This document shows, piece by piece, positions 26,220-38,139 of a stretch of DNA of 64,000 nt. The notes below the pieces were generated by a model. That model saw only the letters and a list, made by a program, of their open reading frames with translations. It had not been told where the DNA came from and did no database searches. How positions within the stretch are numbered: position 1 is the stretch's first letter; the number at the start of each line of letters is the position of its first letter. A program made the translations under genes and the position numbers. The DNA comes from Panagrolaimus kolymaensis (Eukaryota; Nematoda; Chromadorea; Rhabditida; Panagrolaimidae), in NCBI GenBank assembly GCA_028622995.1, contig JAJQJQ010000007.1, positions 1 to 64,000 on the forward strand. Reading direction: 5' to 3'.

Positions 26220-29200
26220 ATGACCAAAAACAAAACTAATATATTGCCTGCTGATTGGAGCAAGAAGAACTTGATATGGGTTCCTGATGAAAGAGAAGGA
26301 TTTGTCTCTGGTTCAATCATCGAAGAAAAGGATGGCAAAGCTCTTGTGGAAGTCCTGGAAACTGGTGTTCGTATGAATGTTAGCATCGCGGATTGTCAGA
26401 AGATGAACCCTCCAAAGTTTGATAAGACTGAGGATATGGCTGATCTCTCATGTTTGAATGATGCATCTGTGCTTTACAACTTGAAGTCAAGATATTATTC
26501 TGATTTAATCTACGTATGTTTCTTTTATTTTTTTTTACATTTCTCACTCATATTTCACGTTTTTAGACATATTCTGGTCTTTTCTGTGTTGTTATGAACC
26601 CGTACAAACGTCTTCCTGTTTATTCTGAAGAACTTATTGTAGCCTACAAGAACAAGAAACGTCGAGATCTTCCTCCACATATCTTTGCAATTGCTGATGC
26701 TGCTTATCGTTCGATGCTTCAACGTCGTGATGATCAATCAATCTTATGTACTGGCGAATCAGGAGCTGGTAAAACCGAAAATACGAAAAAAGTTATTCAA
26801 TATTTGGCTCATGTTGCTGGTACTGGTCGATATAACAAAAATTCTGATTCTAGTGAAAAAGTATGTTTTCTTCTCTTCTTATCTTTAATCTCCTAACAAA
26901 AACTTGTTTTAGGGTGAACTCGAAAAGCAACTTCTTCAAGCGAATCCAATTCTCGAAGCGTTTGGTAATAGCAAGACTGTCAAGAATGATAACTCATCTC
27001 GTTTTGTAAGTTTTTCATATTATGCATTTTTGATTTTCATTGTTACTTGTTTGCAGGGAAAGTTCATTCGAGTTAACTTTGACAATAGTGGATACATCTC
27101 TGGTGCCAACATAGAATTTTACTTGCTTGAAAAATCTCGAACGTGCCGTCAAGCCAAAGATGAACGAAGCTTCCATATCTTCTATCAACTCTTAGCTGGA
27201 GCCAGTCAAGAAGAACGAAGTAAGTTTCTTTGATGGTTTATGCAACTTTTTATCTTATTTTTTTAGGTAATTTCCTGTTGAATTCTATTGACAATTACAC
27301 TTTCCTAAAGAATGGCAACATTGTTCTTCCAAACGTCGATGATAAAACCGAATTCCACAATACTGTTCGCTCTATGAAAATTATGGGCTTCGATGACGAC
27401 GAAATCTCATCTGTACTTCGATCTGTTAGCGCCATCCTTCTCTTGGGAAACGTACAATTTCAACAAGAAAAGAATAATGATCAAGCTTTCCTTCCTGATG
27501 ATCGAGTAGCTCAACAAATTTGTCATCTTTTGGGAATTCCTGTCGCTGATTTCATCAAAGCTTTCTTGAATCCTCGTATCAAAGTTGGTCGTGAATATGT
27601 TCATAAAGCTCAAAACAAAGACCAAGCTGAATTCTCTGCTGAAGCTATCAGTAAAGCTACCTATGAACGTCTTTTCAAATGGCTTGTTAACCGCATCAAC
27701 AAATCTCTTGATCGTACTCTTCGTCAAGGAACATCATTCATTGGTATCTTGGATATTGCTGGGTAAGATATTTGCCCTTTACCGCTTATTTTAATCATTA
27801 ATTTTTAGTTTTGAAATCTTTGATCTAAACAGCTTCGAACAACTATGCATCAACTACACCAACGAAAAGCTTCAACAACTCTTCAACAATACCATGTTTA
27901 TAAATGAGCAAGAAGAATATCAACGTGAAGGTATCGATTGGCAGTTTATTGAATTTGGACTTGATTTACAACCAACTATTGATCTTATCGAAAAGCCTAT
28001 GGGAATACTTGCTCTCCTGGATGAAGAATGCTTATTCCCGAAAACCACCGATCGATCATTTATTGATAAACTGAATGCTAATCATGAGAAACATCCTAAA
28101 TTTGTTGTTCCTGAAGTTCGTTCAAAGTCTGATTTCGCTGTTGTTCATTATGCTGGTCGTGTTGATTATGTTGCTGATAAATGGTTGACGAAGAATATGG
28201 ATCCATTGAATGAAAACGTCGTAGCTCTGATGCAGAATTCAACTGATGCTTTTGTTGCTACTCTTTGGAAGGATGCTGAATTTGCTTGTATGGGTGCAAC
28301 TGAAATTGAAACTACGTTTGGTGCTCGAGCTAAGAAGGGAATGTTCCGAACTGTTTCTCAACTTCATAAAGAACATCTTTCTCGTTTGATGACTACTCTT
28401 CGCAATACCGTGCCTCACTTTGTTCGATGTATTATTCCGAATCATGAAAAGAAGCCAGGAAAAATCAACTCCCTGCTAGTCTTGGAGCAACTTCGCTGTA
28501 ATGGTGTTCTCGAAGGTATTCGCATATGTCGTCAAGGTTTTCCAAGCCGTATTCCATTCCAAGAATTCCGATATCGTTATGAAATTCTCACGCCGAACTT
28601 GATACCCAAAGGATTTATGGATGGTAAAGAAGCAGTTAAACAAATGACGAAGACAATGGAAATGGATGTGAATCTTTATCGTATTGGTCAATCAAAAATT
28701 TTTCTTCGTGCTGGTGTTGTTGCTAAAATGGAAGAAGAACGTGATGGTAAACTTGCTGGTTTAATTGTCAAGTTTCAATCTCACTGTCGTGTCTTTCTTG
28801 CTCGTCGTCTTTACCAAAGTCGCGTGGAACAATCAAATGCCATACGTATTCTTCAACGAAATGGTTTAGCATGGTCAAAACTTCGAAATTGGGATTGGTG
28901 GAAATTGTACATGAAAGTCAAGCCTCTTCTTGAAGTTTGTTTATTTTTATTTATTTTTCAAGGTACTAACATTGAAATTTAGATCACTAATCATGAAGCT
29001 ATACTGCAAGAGAAGGATGCTGAACTTTCTATTGCTGCTGAACATCTACAAAAGAAGGAGATCGAGCTAAATGAGCTCAAAAAGAAGGTTGATGTTTTGG
29101 CTGAAGAACATGCATCATTGAATGAACAATCTCGTGATCGCGAAACTGAACTCTTATCATACCAAACTGAACTTGCCGAACTTCGAGATCTTCTCAAAGA

Positions 29201-30811
29201 AGCTGATCGCTCTAAACTTGCACTTCAAACCCAACTTAACGATGTTGTATGTTATTTACTTCCATCTTCGATATCTTTTTTCATCTTTTATTTTTCTAGC
29301 TTTCTTCTAAAGACGATATCAGTAAAAATATTCTTGAGCTTGAACGACTCAAGCGTCAAAATGAAACACAAATTGCTTCTTTACGTGATCAAGTAGCAGA
29401 ATTCGAAGATGGCCTTCAAACTGCTGAAGATGAAAGAATCAGATTGGAAGCTCTCACAAGTGGTATGAAAAGTGAACATCATCGTGCTCTCAATGCTAAA
29501 GAAGAAGAAGTCGAAGAAAAACATCGCCAGCTTACTAAACGATGTCGTGATCTTGAAGCCGAACTTGATGAAGAAAAGCGAGCACGTTCTCTTTCTGACA
29601 AGAATAGAAAGAAAGTCGAAGCTGAACTTCTTGAATTTCAACATCAATTGGATGCTTCTAATCGCTCGAAAGATGATTACAACAAACAATTGAAGAAGTT
29701 TCAACAAATGTGGAAAGATTCTCAACAAGCTCTTGTAGAAGCTCAAAGAACACGTGATGAAACGCTTGGTCACTTGCGTGAATCTGAAAAGAAGTTGCGT
29801 GTCAGCAGTACAGAAGTTCAACGGCTTAATGAAAAGGTGGAAGATCTATCTCAACAAAAACGAAAATTGGAAACTGAACGGGATTCATGGGATCTAAAGC
29901 AACCTCGTGGTTCAACTTTATCTGCTGATGAAAAACGTCGCTATGAGTCAAAGATTGTTGAAATTGAATTTGAATTGGATCAAGCCATTAATGATATTGA
30001 ATCTCTTCAAGAGCGACTCAAAAAATCACAATCTCAGGTATGTTTCTTATATGTTTGATTAACTTTCAATAATGTTTTACTTTTAGGTTGAAGCTTTAAC
30101 AAGTGAACTTTCGTCGGAGCGTAATGTTAGTCAAAAGTATGAAATGGAGAAAGAAAGCTTTGAACGCACCATTCGTGATCTTCGTGCAAGAGTGGAAGAA
30201 TTAGATTCAAGTTCTCAAACACGATCTCGTGCTACCATTGCTGCTCTTCAAGCGAAGCTAGCTACAGCGGAACAAACATGCGATCTTGAACGTAATGAAG
30301 CTCAAAATGCAACGAAAGCTGCTCGTCGTCTTGATAGAAAGTTACAAGAACGAATTGCTGACATGGAGGGTTTACAACGCTCTCATGACTCTTTGAAAGA
30401 TGAGGTTTGTTTTTTTAAACCTATTGGATTAGCTAACACCATGCTTCTTTTTAGCTTGAACAATCAAACAATCGTTATCTCAAGGTTCGCCGTCAACTTG
30501 ATGAATGTGATGGAGAAAGTACTCAACTTCGTCAAAAGATTCGTGGCTTACAGCGTCAAATTGATGATTTAACCGAAGCGAATGACACCCTAATTCGTGA
30601 AAGTGCAAGTCTTACTCGTGAGCTCAGTGGTCTACGTAATCGTCGAACAAGAAATTATCGCTCAAATACAAGCTTGGCTGGAGATTTCAATGATCGATTG
30701 GAAATGCTTGAAGATGAAGATAGCTTTAAGACTGAAGGTAATTTTATATTTGTTTTTTAGTCTTATCTTCTTTGATTTATTTTAGTTTCAGGTTCAACTC
30801 ATACAAGCTAA
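26220..30811 (+). CDS. nmy: Non-muscle myosin II heavy chain with shortened tail
   Basis: Eleven coding exons: 26220-26513, 26567-26860, 26913-27005, 27057-27219, 27267-27762, 27809-28934, 28983-29246, 29300-30037, 30087-30404, 30455-30737, 30786-30811, all joining in frame to about 1,364 residues. The motor is complete: SH3-like N-terminus, P-loop GESGAGKT at about 161-168, switch I NDNSSRFGK at about 221-229, switch II DIAGFE at about 443-448, the [12 protein letters not shown] and [15 protein letters not shown] segments, and two IQ-like light-chain sites at about 765-815. After VKPLLE (about 822) comes a coiled coil ending in the [11 protein letters not shown] non-helical tip. The best match is non-muscle/smooth-muscle myosin II, the actin motor of cytokinesis and cortical contraction. 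The tail is about 540 residues against roughly 1,100 in the family; what remains matches the very start and the distal half. The last intron has two in-frame acceptors (30784-30785 or 30790-30791). Which nematode paralogue (nmy-1 or nmy-2) it matches is unresolved. Confidence 0.95.
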
Positions 30812-31005
30812 ACTCAAAAATGTCAATTTCAAAGTTATTCATCCATCCCGTTCTTTCTTCTCTTGATCTATGGCACCGTTGGGAATCTTCTTCGCATGAT
30901 TCTATTATTTCCTTTCCTTGTTTCATTGTGCCCATTCCAAACACTTTGTAATCACTGACATTCATTTATATTTTTTAATGTTTTTTTACTTTGTCCTTGC
31001 TTAAT

Positions 31006-31011
31006 AATAAA
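31006..31011 (+). terminator. Polyadenylation signal of the myosin gene
   Basis: AATAAA about 195 bases after the myosin stop codon, followed by T-rich sequence. It is the first canonical signal after the gene. Confidence 0.6.
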
Positions 31012-31504
31012 GGATTCTTTAACATTTTTTGTGTCTTTATTTTTGTTGCTTTATTACATTTTTGTTTCTTTGTTTATTTTGGCAGTTCAAAGCAATGGCA
31101 TTTAAGAAAATCAACAGTTAGTTATTGGCAGTTAGGTTTGAAAGAATGATTTGGTAAATTTTAAACGGGGAATATGAAAGTTATGACGAATATCTTCCTT
31201 CACTTTTGGAGATGGGTTAAGAGAGTTTATTTTGCTCTCTGTAATAATAATCATTAGCTCAACTCATCATTTTATTCGATATTCTAACATGCAATAACAG
31301 AAAATATGCAACAATAATAAAATGAAAGCACCTCAATCTTGCGACTATTGTTCTGCTTTAGCCTTGCATATCAACCGCTGATAACAGCAACCCGGCTGCC
31401 TTTTATACTGCGTGCTTCCATCCTTCAAAATTCTTAACAATATGCGTTACAATTTCATAACCAAGAAGTATTCATACCATTAAGAATTATATTTCTCTCA
31501 AAAT
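31012..31504 (+). promoter_or_regulatory. Intergenic stretch upstream of the 171-residue gene
   Basis: No gene seen. Less homopolymeric than neighbouring spacers. A TTTTATA box at about 31400, within CTGCCTTTTATACTGCG, sits about 100 bases before the next start codon and is a candidate core promoter element. Confidence 0.3.
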
Positions 31505-32324
31505 ATGTATTACGGCAATGATGTTTGGTAAGTAAACATAGCATGAATGTTTTTTGAATTTTTTCCAATGCGAATTTCTTCCGCAACGAATTTGAATGAT
31601 GACGGTAGCTTTTTCCCATGTTTTCGTCTTTTTGATTGTTTCATTTTTTTCTTCTTCATTGATTCTTCTTCATCATTGATTTCATTTCGACCTTTTTTCC
31701 ATCCTATGTTTCGTGGTTATCTTCAAAGGCTGCTGAAATTATTCTCTTATTCAACCATTTTCTATGTTTAGCACGAAATCAACTTCTCCAACTTTATTCA
31801 ATTTTGTCGCAAGTGTTATTTTAACGAAGAATCAAGAAACAGAAGAGAATGTGGATGGCAAAAATGGTGATCTCAGCTTAAATTATTTCTTATCATTTCG
31901 TCGTAAAGAAGTTTCACGTTTACCATTTCGTTTTGGATGCAATGCTAAGGTTTGTTTTTTTGTTTCGATCTCTTTTTACTTTCATTATCTTCACATCGTT
32001 CTCTTTTAGGTACTTGCAACTTTTACGAATGACAAATGTGGTATACGGCATATCTATCTCAAACATGTAGCTGATTTCATCGAAGACGTCGACATTACCT
32101 TCAAATCCTATGATGTCGTAGCTGAAATTCTTTGCGCAAAATTGAAAGCAACTTTTGTTTCAAATCGATTTTTATTCGAGGAAGATGATCCTCAAGGACG
32201 TGGTCGACGGTATATCTGGAAAACTGATACAAAGTTTGGTAATGCTCGAATTCTGGTGACTATTATGGTTCCTGATATCAATAACACATATGAACTTATT
32301 ACCGCTTTCAAAAGATGGGCCTAA
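31505..32324 (+). CDS. Uncharacterised 171-residue protein
   Basis: Three exons join in frame: 31505-31527 (MYYGNDV plus a split codon, followed by a strong GTAAGT donor), 31772-31949 (acceptor TATGTTTAG, donor GTTTGT) and 32010-32324 (acceptor CTCTTTTAG, stop TAA). The short first exon is my inference; the rest could instead start at the in-frame ATG at 31764. The product has no signal peptide or membrane segment, is mixed hydrophobic/charged, and ends with a basic/aromatic region (GRGRRYIWK) and TYELITAFKRWA. I do not recognise the family and give no function. A diverged partial copy of its last ~50 residues lies at 25428-25581, so the family has duplicated locally around the myosin gene. 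Coding-like codon use and consistent splice phases make a real gene likely. Confidence 0.7.
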
Positions 32325-32992
32325 TTTTCTGTTTTTCTGTTAAGTTTTTGTTTGTAATATTTTCTTTAATGATATTGTTCAATTTCACATAAATGTTGCG
32401 TTTTTGTTTTTGATGTAATTTTCGTTAATTATGTATAAAGTTTATTGAACTATTTTCGTTTGTGTTTTTAAAGACTTGAAGGATAACAATAACCTTGGCT
32501 ATTTTTGCAATTTATTGACTTTGTTTGTGGCCGTACTTTTTGACCATACAACTAAATTTACTGATGCTTTTGGTTTTGAATATTTGAACTGGAATGAATG
32601 GCTTGTGGCAGCAATCATTAGTGTAAGCTTGCATTCTTTATTCATCAACAGTGAAAGCCATCGGTGCAGGTTGAAAAACTTGTGTTTCTTTTTCTGAATT
32701 GCTCACAGACGATTATGTATTATTTATTTCTAAGGTTCTCTGATGTTTATTTATTTTAAAAAGTTTTTGATAACAAAATGGTCTTCATTCAATTTCAATG
32801 ATCACTGTATCCTATGGAGGAAGATCCGTTTATTGTTAACCAAGTTTAGGATAATAAAACTTCATTTATTACAAGTATTATTACAATTTATGAACTAAAA
32901 TATAAAATACACATTATAAGCACGAGAAATTAACCCGATAAAAGAGTTTATAATAATAATTTTTTGGAGCAAAATGTTAACGATTTTTTTTA
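32325..32992. other. Convergent intergenic region with one weak ORF
   Basis: Lies between the 3' ends of the 171-residue gene (+) and the LRCH gene (-). A plus-strand ORF at 32476-32697 contains a coding-like stretch (FTDAFGFEYLNWNEWLVAA) ending near a possible GTAAGC donor at about 32631, but there is no matching partner exon, so it is left as an unsupported fragment. TTTATT at 32875-32880 is AATAAA on the minus strand and a plausible poly(A) signal for LRCH. Confidence 0.35.
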
Positions 32993-35900
32993 TTAAACAC
33001 GCGAAGCAACAGTTGTGATAGAACCATTTGATAATGCCATTTTATTTAAAGCCAAAACAGTTCGAGCAATTTGGGGTAAATTATTTCTTTCAATAATATC
33101 CATCGAAGTGCAAAGAGAATTCTAAAATGAATTTTTTTGTTTTCAATTGAGATGGAAATATTTTTTACAAAGGTATCTATCAATTTTTTGAATGGAGAAT
33201 TTTTGATGAATGAGAAAGACAACAATTTAAAAAAATAAAACGAAAAGCTCAAGGTTTGTAAAATGTGTGAAGAAAATTGTTAGATGGGATTATATAAAAG
33301 TAAAATAAAGGAAATAATGAAAAATGAAAATAATATTATTGCAGCCGTTTGTTCGGTGAATAGGACCTGAAACATATGCTTAAAAAAAGAAGGAAGCTTG
33401 ATCGTTTGATTTTTTTTTATCAATGGTTATCATTTTTTAACATCGAATTAATATATGGCGGCAAATGGAAGAAGCTGAGGAAATGCAACTTTTTTTTCTT
33501 CTAAATCTTTGGCGTTTTTGATGATTCTTTATTTACCGAAAGACTGGTGATAAAAGGCAATTTTTTCAAGTGCGTTTTTGGGGAAATTTTTTTTGTATTT
33601 TTAGTAAATTTTAAAATTTATCACTTTTCCTCAACTCTTTTCTTTCCAATGTGTTAGTTAGTTATAAATTTAACAAAGGTTAATAAACGACGAAGCCAAC
33701 AACATTTACAAGGTGATAAAGGAAAGAAGGGTGACATTGCAAAAAGATTCACAAAAAAGCAGTTAATTTGTTGTAATAACAAAAAGCTAAAGAAAAAAAA
33801 GAGACACAAAGAAAAAGAAGAGAAATAAGGAAAAAATATGTATGAACACTAAAAACACACAAGACAACGGTAGACAAAAACTTTTTTGTATAATTTTAAA
33901 AAGTTAATTAGCTTACCTCGGGTACTCCAAGTCTCTTACATGCAGCAATAAAGCCATCAGCATTTCGTTTAGCTTTTAATGGGGAAAGGTTTGCCTAAAA
34001 AAAATTTTTTATTTGGAGTTTGAGAAGATCGTTAAACTTACTTCAGTTGGAGTAAATACAGTTTGAATGGCTCGAATTCGAATTTTATTTGCAAAATTGC
34101 ATAAATGTACGCCGCTTGAAAGCTCCTGCGACAATCGATCTTTATCTATTGGAAGTTTAATTCCAGCAAGTTTTCCTTCAATTATTTTTCTCATTGAATC
34201 AACAATACTGCTTCCATTTCCATTTGCTGTTGTTGTTGCTGCTAAACTTTGTTGAGAACCCAAATTTTGTTTTCGAATTAAACCTGTTGCTGCAGGAGCA
34301 ATAGCAGATTTAGACATTCCTGAAGCAAGTTGTTGTTTTCGAATGGAATTTATTCCATTGGATGTTGGTGGCATTCCCGCTGCCACATTTGTGCTATCTA
34401 TGGATTTCGCTTTTGTCGTTGTTGTTGATGTTGATAAATTTATTGTTGAAGCTGCAAGTCTTGAAGAAGTTGATTTAGTTGGATCTGATTTTCTTGAAAG
34501 TACAATCGAAGAATTTTGCGCGGGTACAATTTTTGATGTTGAAAGTGAAGGCTTTCGAATTCCTGATGATGCAATAGTAGGTTTGACTGCTGCAGTTGGT
34601 CGAGTTGTGGCGGTTGTTGTGGATGGTTGAATTCGGGATGAAACAGTAGTTTTCTTTACAATCGAAGTTGATGCAGATTTAGATTCGGGTGGAGTAGTGC
34701 TTGAACGAATTGGCTTCACAGCTGTAGCTAATTTTGATGGAGCTGAATTTGGTTTTACTATAGCGCAGCCATTTGACATAGGTGGTTTAGTTTGAGGTGG
34801 TGGAGAATTTGCTTCTTCTGAGCCACTGCTATTAGTTATTATTGAAGTTTCAGATATTTGAGGTGAAAAAGTATTATTATTTGTTGATGGCTTTTGTGGA
34901 ACTTTAGGTGGTAACTCATAATCGATATCAGATGTTTGACTTTCATCAGATATTTCTTCAACTGCTTTAGGCGCCAATTTTTCTGGAAGTTTACTTTGGG
35001 TTTGATTGATTTTTCCATTTTCTGTAGGTTTCTTTTCTGGAATATTATTATTGCTAACATCCATCGCTGCAGCGGTGTTTGGAGATGTTACTGCTGATGG
35101 TGGTGAAAGTGGAGCACCTCGAGCAGCCATTTTTTGTTCTATCACCTAAAACTCAGCAATATTTAGATTTTCTTTTCACGGTTATGGATTTTTAGCGAAC
35201 TTACAGTTTCAGCATAAGCAAGCATAACTTCCTTTGCTAAATCTCCACTTACTTCTCGATCCATTTCTATTCGTCGATTGGATTGTGATGAAGGGGATGG
35301 CATTCCAAAGGTTTCATTTATTTCTTCCAATGATCCTTTCGACATTACCATTTCGTGTGATAATCTATTTTCATCACCCGTGGAAGCGTAACCCGAATCT
35401 GAGCCTCCCACAGTATTAAACCGATTTTGACGAGGTCTTCGATCAACTTTTCGAAGATTTGATGTTGGATCAGATGATTTTGGAAGGGCTTGATCCACGC
35501 TGAAAAATAAATAAATAGAAATTCGATAATGAAAAAAAGGAAAGTTAGTAAGTTAATTTTGATTACTCCCATGAGCGATAGTATAATAAAAATTGCAAAT
35601 TTTCTTAAGACTCAAAAAACTTACAGAATTCTATCAGGTCTTCTCAAAGTTGCATTAATGGTAGTGCATCGATTAAAGCCGCCCCAATCATTACAATTAT
35701 TTTGACTATTTTGAATTGATGATTGAGTTCGCAACCATTTAAAAATATGTTCGCGACCCTAAAAATAAAAAACCATAACAAAAAAAACAATAAACAATTG
35801 ACTGTCAAAATAATAAATGATTTTGCTGCTTGCTTACTTTTAAAATGACATTGACAGGTGGAGAAACAAAAGGATTTCCGCTGTCTTTTAAATTAATTAA

Positions 35901-38071
35901 AAATCCGCTTAAATTATAAAAATCCAATGGAAGCGAAGTTAAACAATTTTCTTCTAAATTTAATGAACTTAATTGCATGAATCCAATTTCTTGGGGTAAT
36001 TCAGTTAATTCATTGTGGGATAAATTTAGAATTTTTAAAGATTTCAGCAAAGTTATATCTGATGGAAGTTCGATTAAAGAATTATATGAGAGATCAAGTT
36101 CGAGGAGGCAATTTTCAAGTTGTCTAATTTCTCGAGGAATTGAAGCTATTTTATTTCCACCCAAAAGTAAAACTTTGAGTCGAATAAAAAATAATGTTGG
36201 TGGAAGGCTTTGAATTTGATTTCCACTAAAATAAATCTTGTTGCAAGTCAAACAAAAAAATAGCTGAAAATTACCTGAGATCAAGAAATGATAAAGATTT
36301 TAATAAATGTATCGTGGAAGGCAATCTTTGAATGCAATTTGATCGAAGTTGTAAAGTTTCTAATGAATCTAATTCGCACATACATGCTGGAAGCTCGTTC
36401 AATCGATTGAGGCTTAAATCTAAAAAATACCGGATGAAATTTAGTGTTGGCATTTTTTTAATGCATTATTTTTCAAATGACAGTAATTGGGTTTTAAAAA
36501 GTATTGTTAGGTTTGTTTTACTATCATTCTTTTGTAGGGCAAACTTTAATAAAAAATTATTAATTTTTCATTCATGGTTTTTTTGCAAGCTAGCACCTGT
36601 CATTTTTCTCATTTTTTTTTTATGCCAGCCGTCTTCGCCACCGCCGCTGCTTATTATTATTTTTTTATATATGTCAAAGGCAAGCAAGAAAGCTATTCAT
36701 TTATTCGACCATTGGTCATCTTTTTTATTTTTCAAACCATTTTTTATTTTTTTCTATAGTTTGCTAATGCTTGGGAAAAAAAGCTTTGAGGGTTGCTGCT
36801 AATAAGAGATGATGAATCAAAAAAAGAAGAAAGAAATGAAAAAGTGCTTTCTTCTTCTTTTTTAATTTTTATTTTATTATTCATAAAAGAATTTAAAACG
36901 ATGATGAACAAAAAATTTTTCGTTGTTGTTGTTGTCCATTCTTTTTGAGGTCATTTAAGAAATTTTGTAATGAAGAAAAAGCGGCAATAAATTAGAAATT
37001 GTTTTTAAGAATGGAAAGGATTTGTAAGAAGCTCTTTGAGGTCAAAAATAAGGAAAATTTGTGGTAAGAATTTTGGATAATGAAACAAGGCTTTTTATTT
37101 TTGCCAATAACTTTTTCACTCTTCAAAAATATGGTACCTTGGTTAAATCTTTCATGGATGGATCCACAGAAGGTTTCAATTATCTTTCTTTTTTTTCATC
37201 GCGACAGATGGTTGAAATTATCGTTAATTTTTTGATTTCAGAGCTCTTTTTTAAAGCAATTTTTCATCTCAAAAAAATTCATTTCCAAAACAATGAAATA
37301 ATTTCCCCGCTGTTGCTGCTGCCACTAACCAACCACCTGGTTTCTTTTAAGGAAGAGGAAAGTAAAAAAAACCATGGTTATAAAAAATCAATGTCGCCTG
37401 ATTTTTTTTCTTTGTAATGTCTTTTTTTTCTCATAGAAAACAGGTAAATTTGGCGGGCAAAGAAAGCCCTATTTGGCGCCCATTTTTGTTTGTTCGAAGA
37501 AAAAATGCTTTTTAAAAATTCGATAAGGATAAGTAAAAATTGAAGAAAAAAAATTGCAAAGAGAGTGAGTTCCTTATGTTAATTAAAAAATGCAGTTTTT
37601 GAGACTAACATAAGAAAAAAAAGAGAACGTATGTATAATATGCAAATTAAATTATTTACGAAATGCTTTTGAGAAAAAAAATGAAGTTTGCCGACGTCGT
37701 CGGCAAGAAAAAAAAAACGGATAAAAGCTAAAAGCTTTTTGGAAATGACAACTTTGAAAATAGCTGCTTGAAAAAAAATATGATAGGAACAACCAAAAAT
37801 GTAATTTTTTCTTTAAGGCTCGAAGTAATATAAAATATTAAAACATACCAGCTGAAATGAGATCAGATAAATCATATTTGGCGCATAAATGAGCTGGAAA
37901 ATCTTTAATTTTTCTTGATCGAAGAGTTAAAATTCCAGATAAATAGGCATCTTCAAACATTTTTTCTATGGGCTTTGTTAATTCCGCCGAACGACTGGAT
38001 GTTGATGTTGATGGGAAACTTCCTGAATCACAGCAATCATCCGAATTCCCAGATGATGTTGTGGAAGGCAA
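32993..38071 (-). CDS. LRCH: LRCH protein: leucine-rich repeats plus calponin-homology domain
   Basis: Exons from 5' to 3': 38071-37849 (5' limit uncertain), 36419-36275, 36225-35838, 35758-35625, 35499-35205, 35145-34042, 33994-33917, 33121-32993; all phases agree, giving at least 831 residues. The N-terminal part ends KYDLSDLISADLSLNR, matching the LRCH lead-in to the repeats, then about seven LRRs (LDLS, LNLSHNELTELP, LNLEENCLTSLP) and a GREHIFKWL segment, as after the repeats in vertebrate LRCH. A Ser/Thr/Pro-rich disordered linker fills exon 35145-34042. The C-terminus is a CH domain (DSMRKIIEGKLAGIKLP, GVHLCNFANKIRIRAIQ, AACKRLGVP). LRCH proteins are cytoskeleton-associated scaffolds, with DOCK-family partners in other animals. 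The frame is open upstream to about 38138 with no ATG, so the start codon must lie in an unseen upstream exon. Confidence 0.9.
36420..37848 (-). other. Long LRCH intron
   Basis: A 1.4 kb intron between the first recognised LRCH exon and the first LRR exon, far longer than the other introns in the window. It is rich in A/T runs. It contains an 8-bp-arm inverted repeat at 37688-37706. The ORFs in it have no coding character. Confidence 0.8.
37688..37706. repeat. GC-rich perfect inverted repeat
   Basis: TTGCCGAC, a 3-base spacer and GTCGGCAA form a perfect 8-bp hairpin in otherwise A/T-run DNA inside the LRCH intron. It contains the palindromic GACGTC core. It could be a protein-binding dyad, or chance. 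Confidence 0.6.
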
Positions 38072-38139
38072 AGGCGTAGCAGCGCTTAATGCGCCGCCTA
38101 AACGCCTTTTAGATGATCTCCACGACGCCGTTGTTAATT

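Noticed and set aside
27407..27727. Antisense 106-residue ORF within the myosin gene
   Set aside because: Complete overlap with conserved motor-domain exon. Shadow frame.
29381..29821. 146-residue antisense ORF opposite the myosin tail exon
   Set aside because: Phe-rich shadow of a Glu/Lys-rich coiled-coil exon. The sense strand is clearly the coding one.
36332..36802. 156-residue plus-strand ORF over the first LRR exon and intron
   Set aside because: Antisense to a conserved LRR exon and then Phe/Leu-rich intron sequence, with no splice or homology support.
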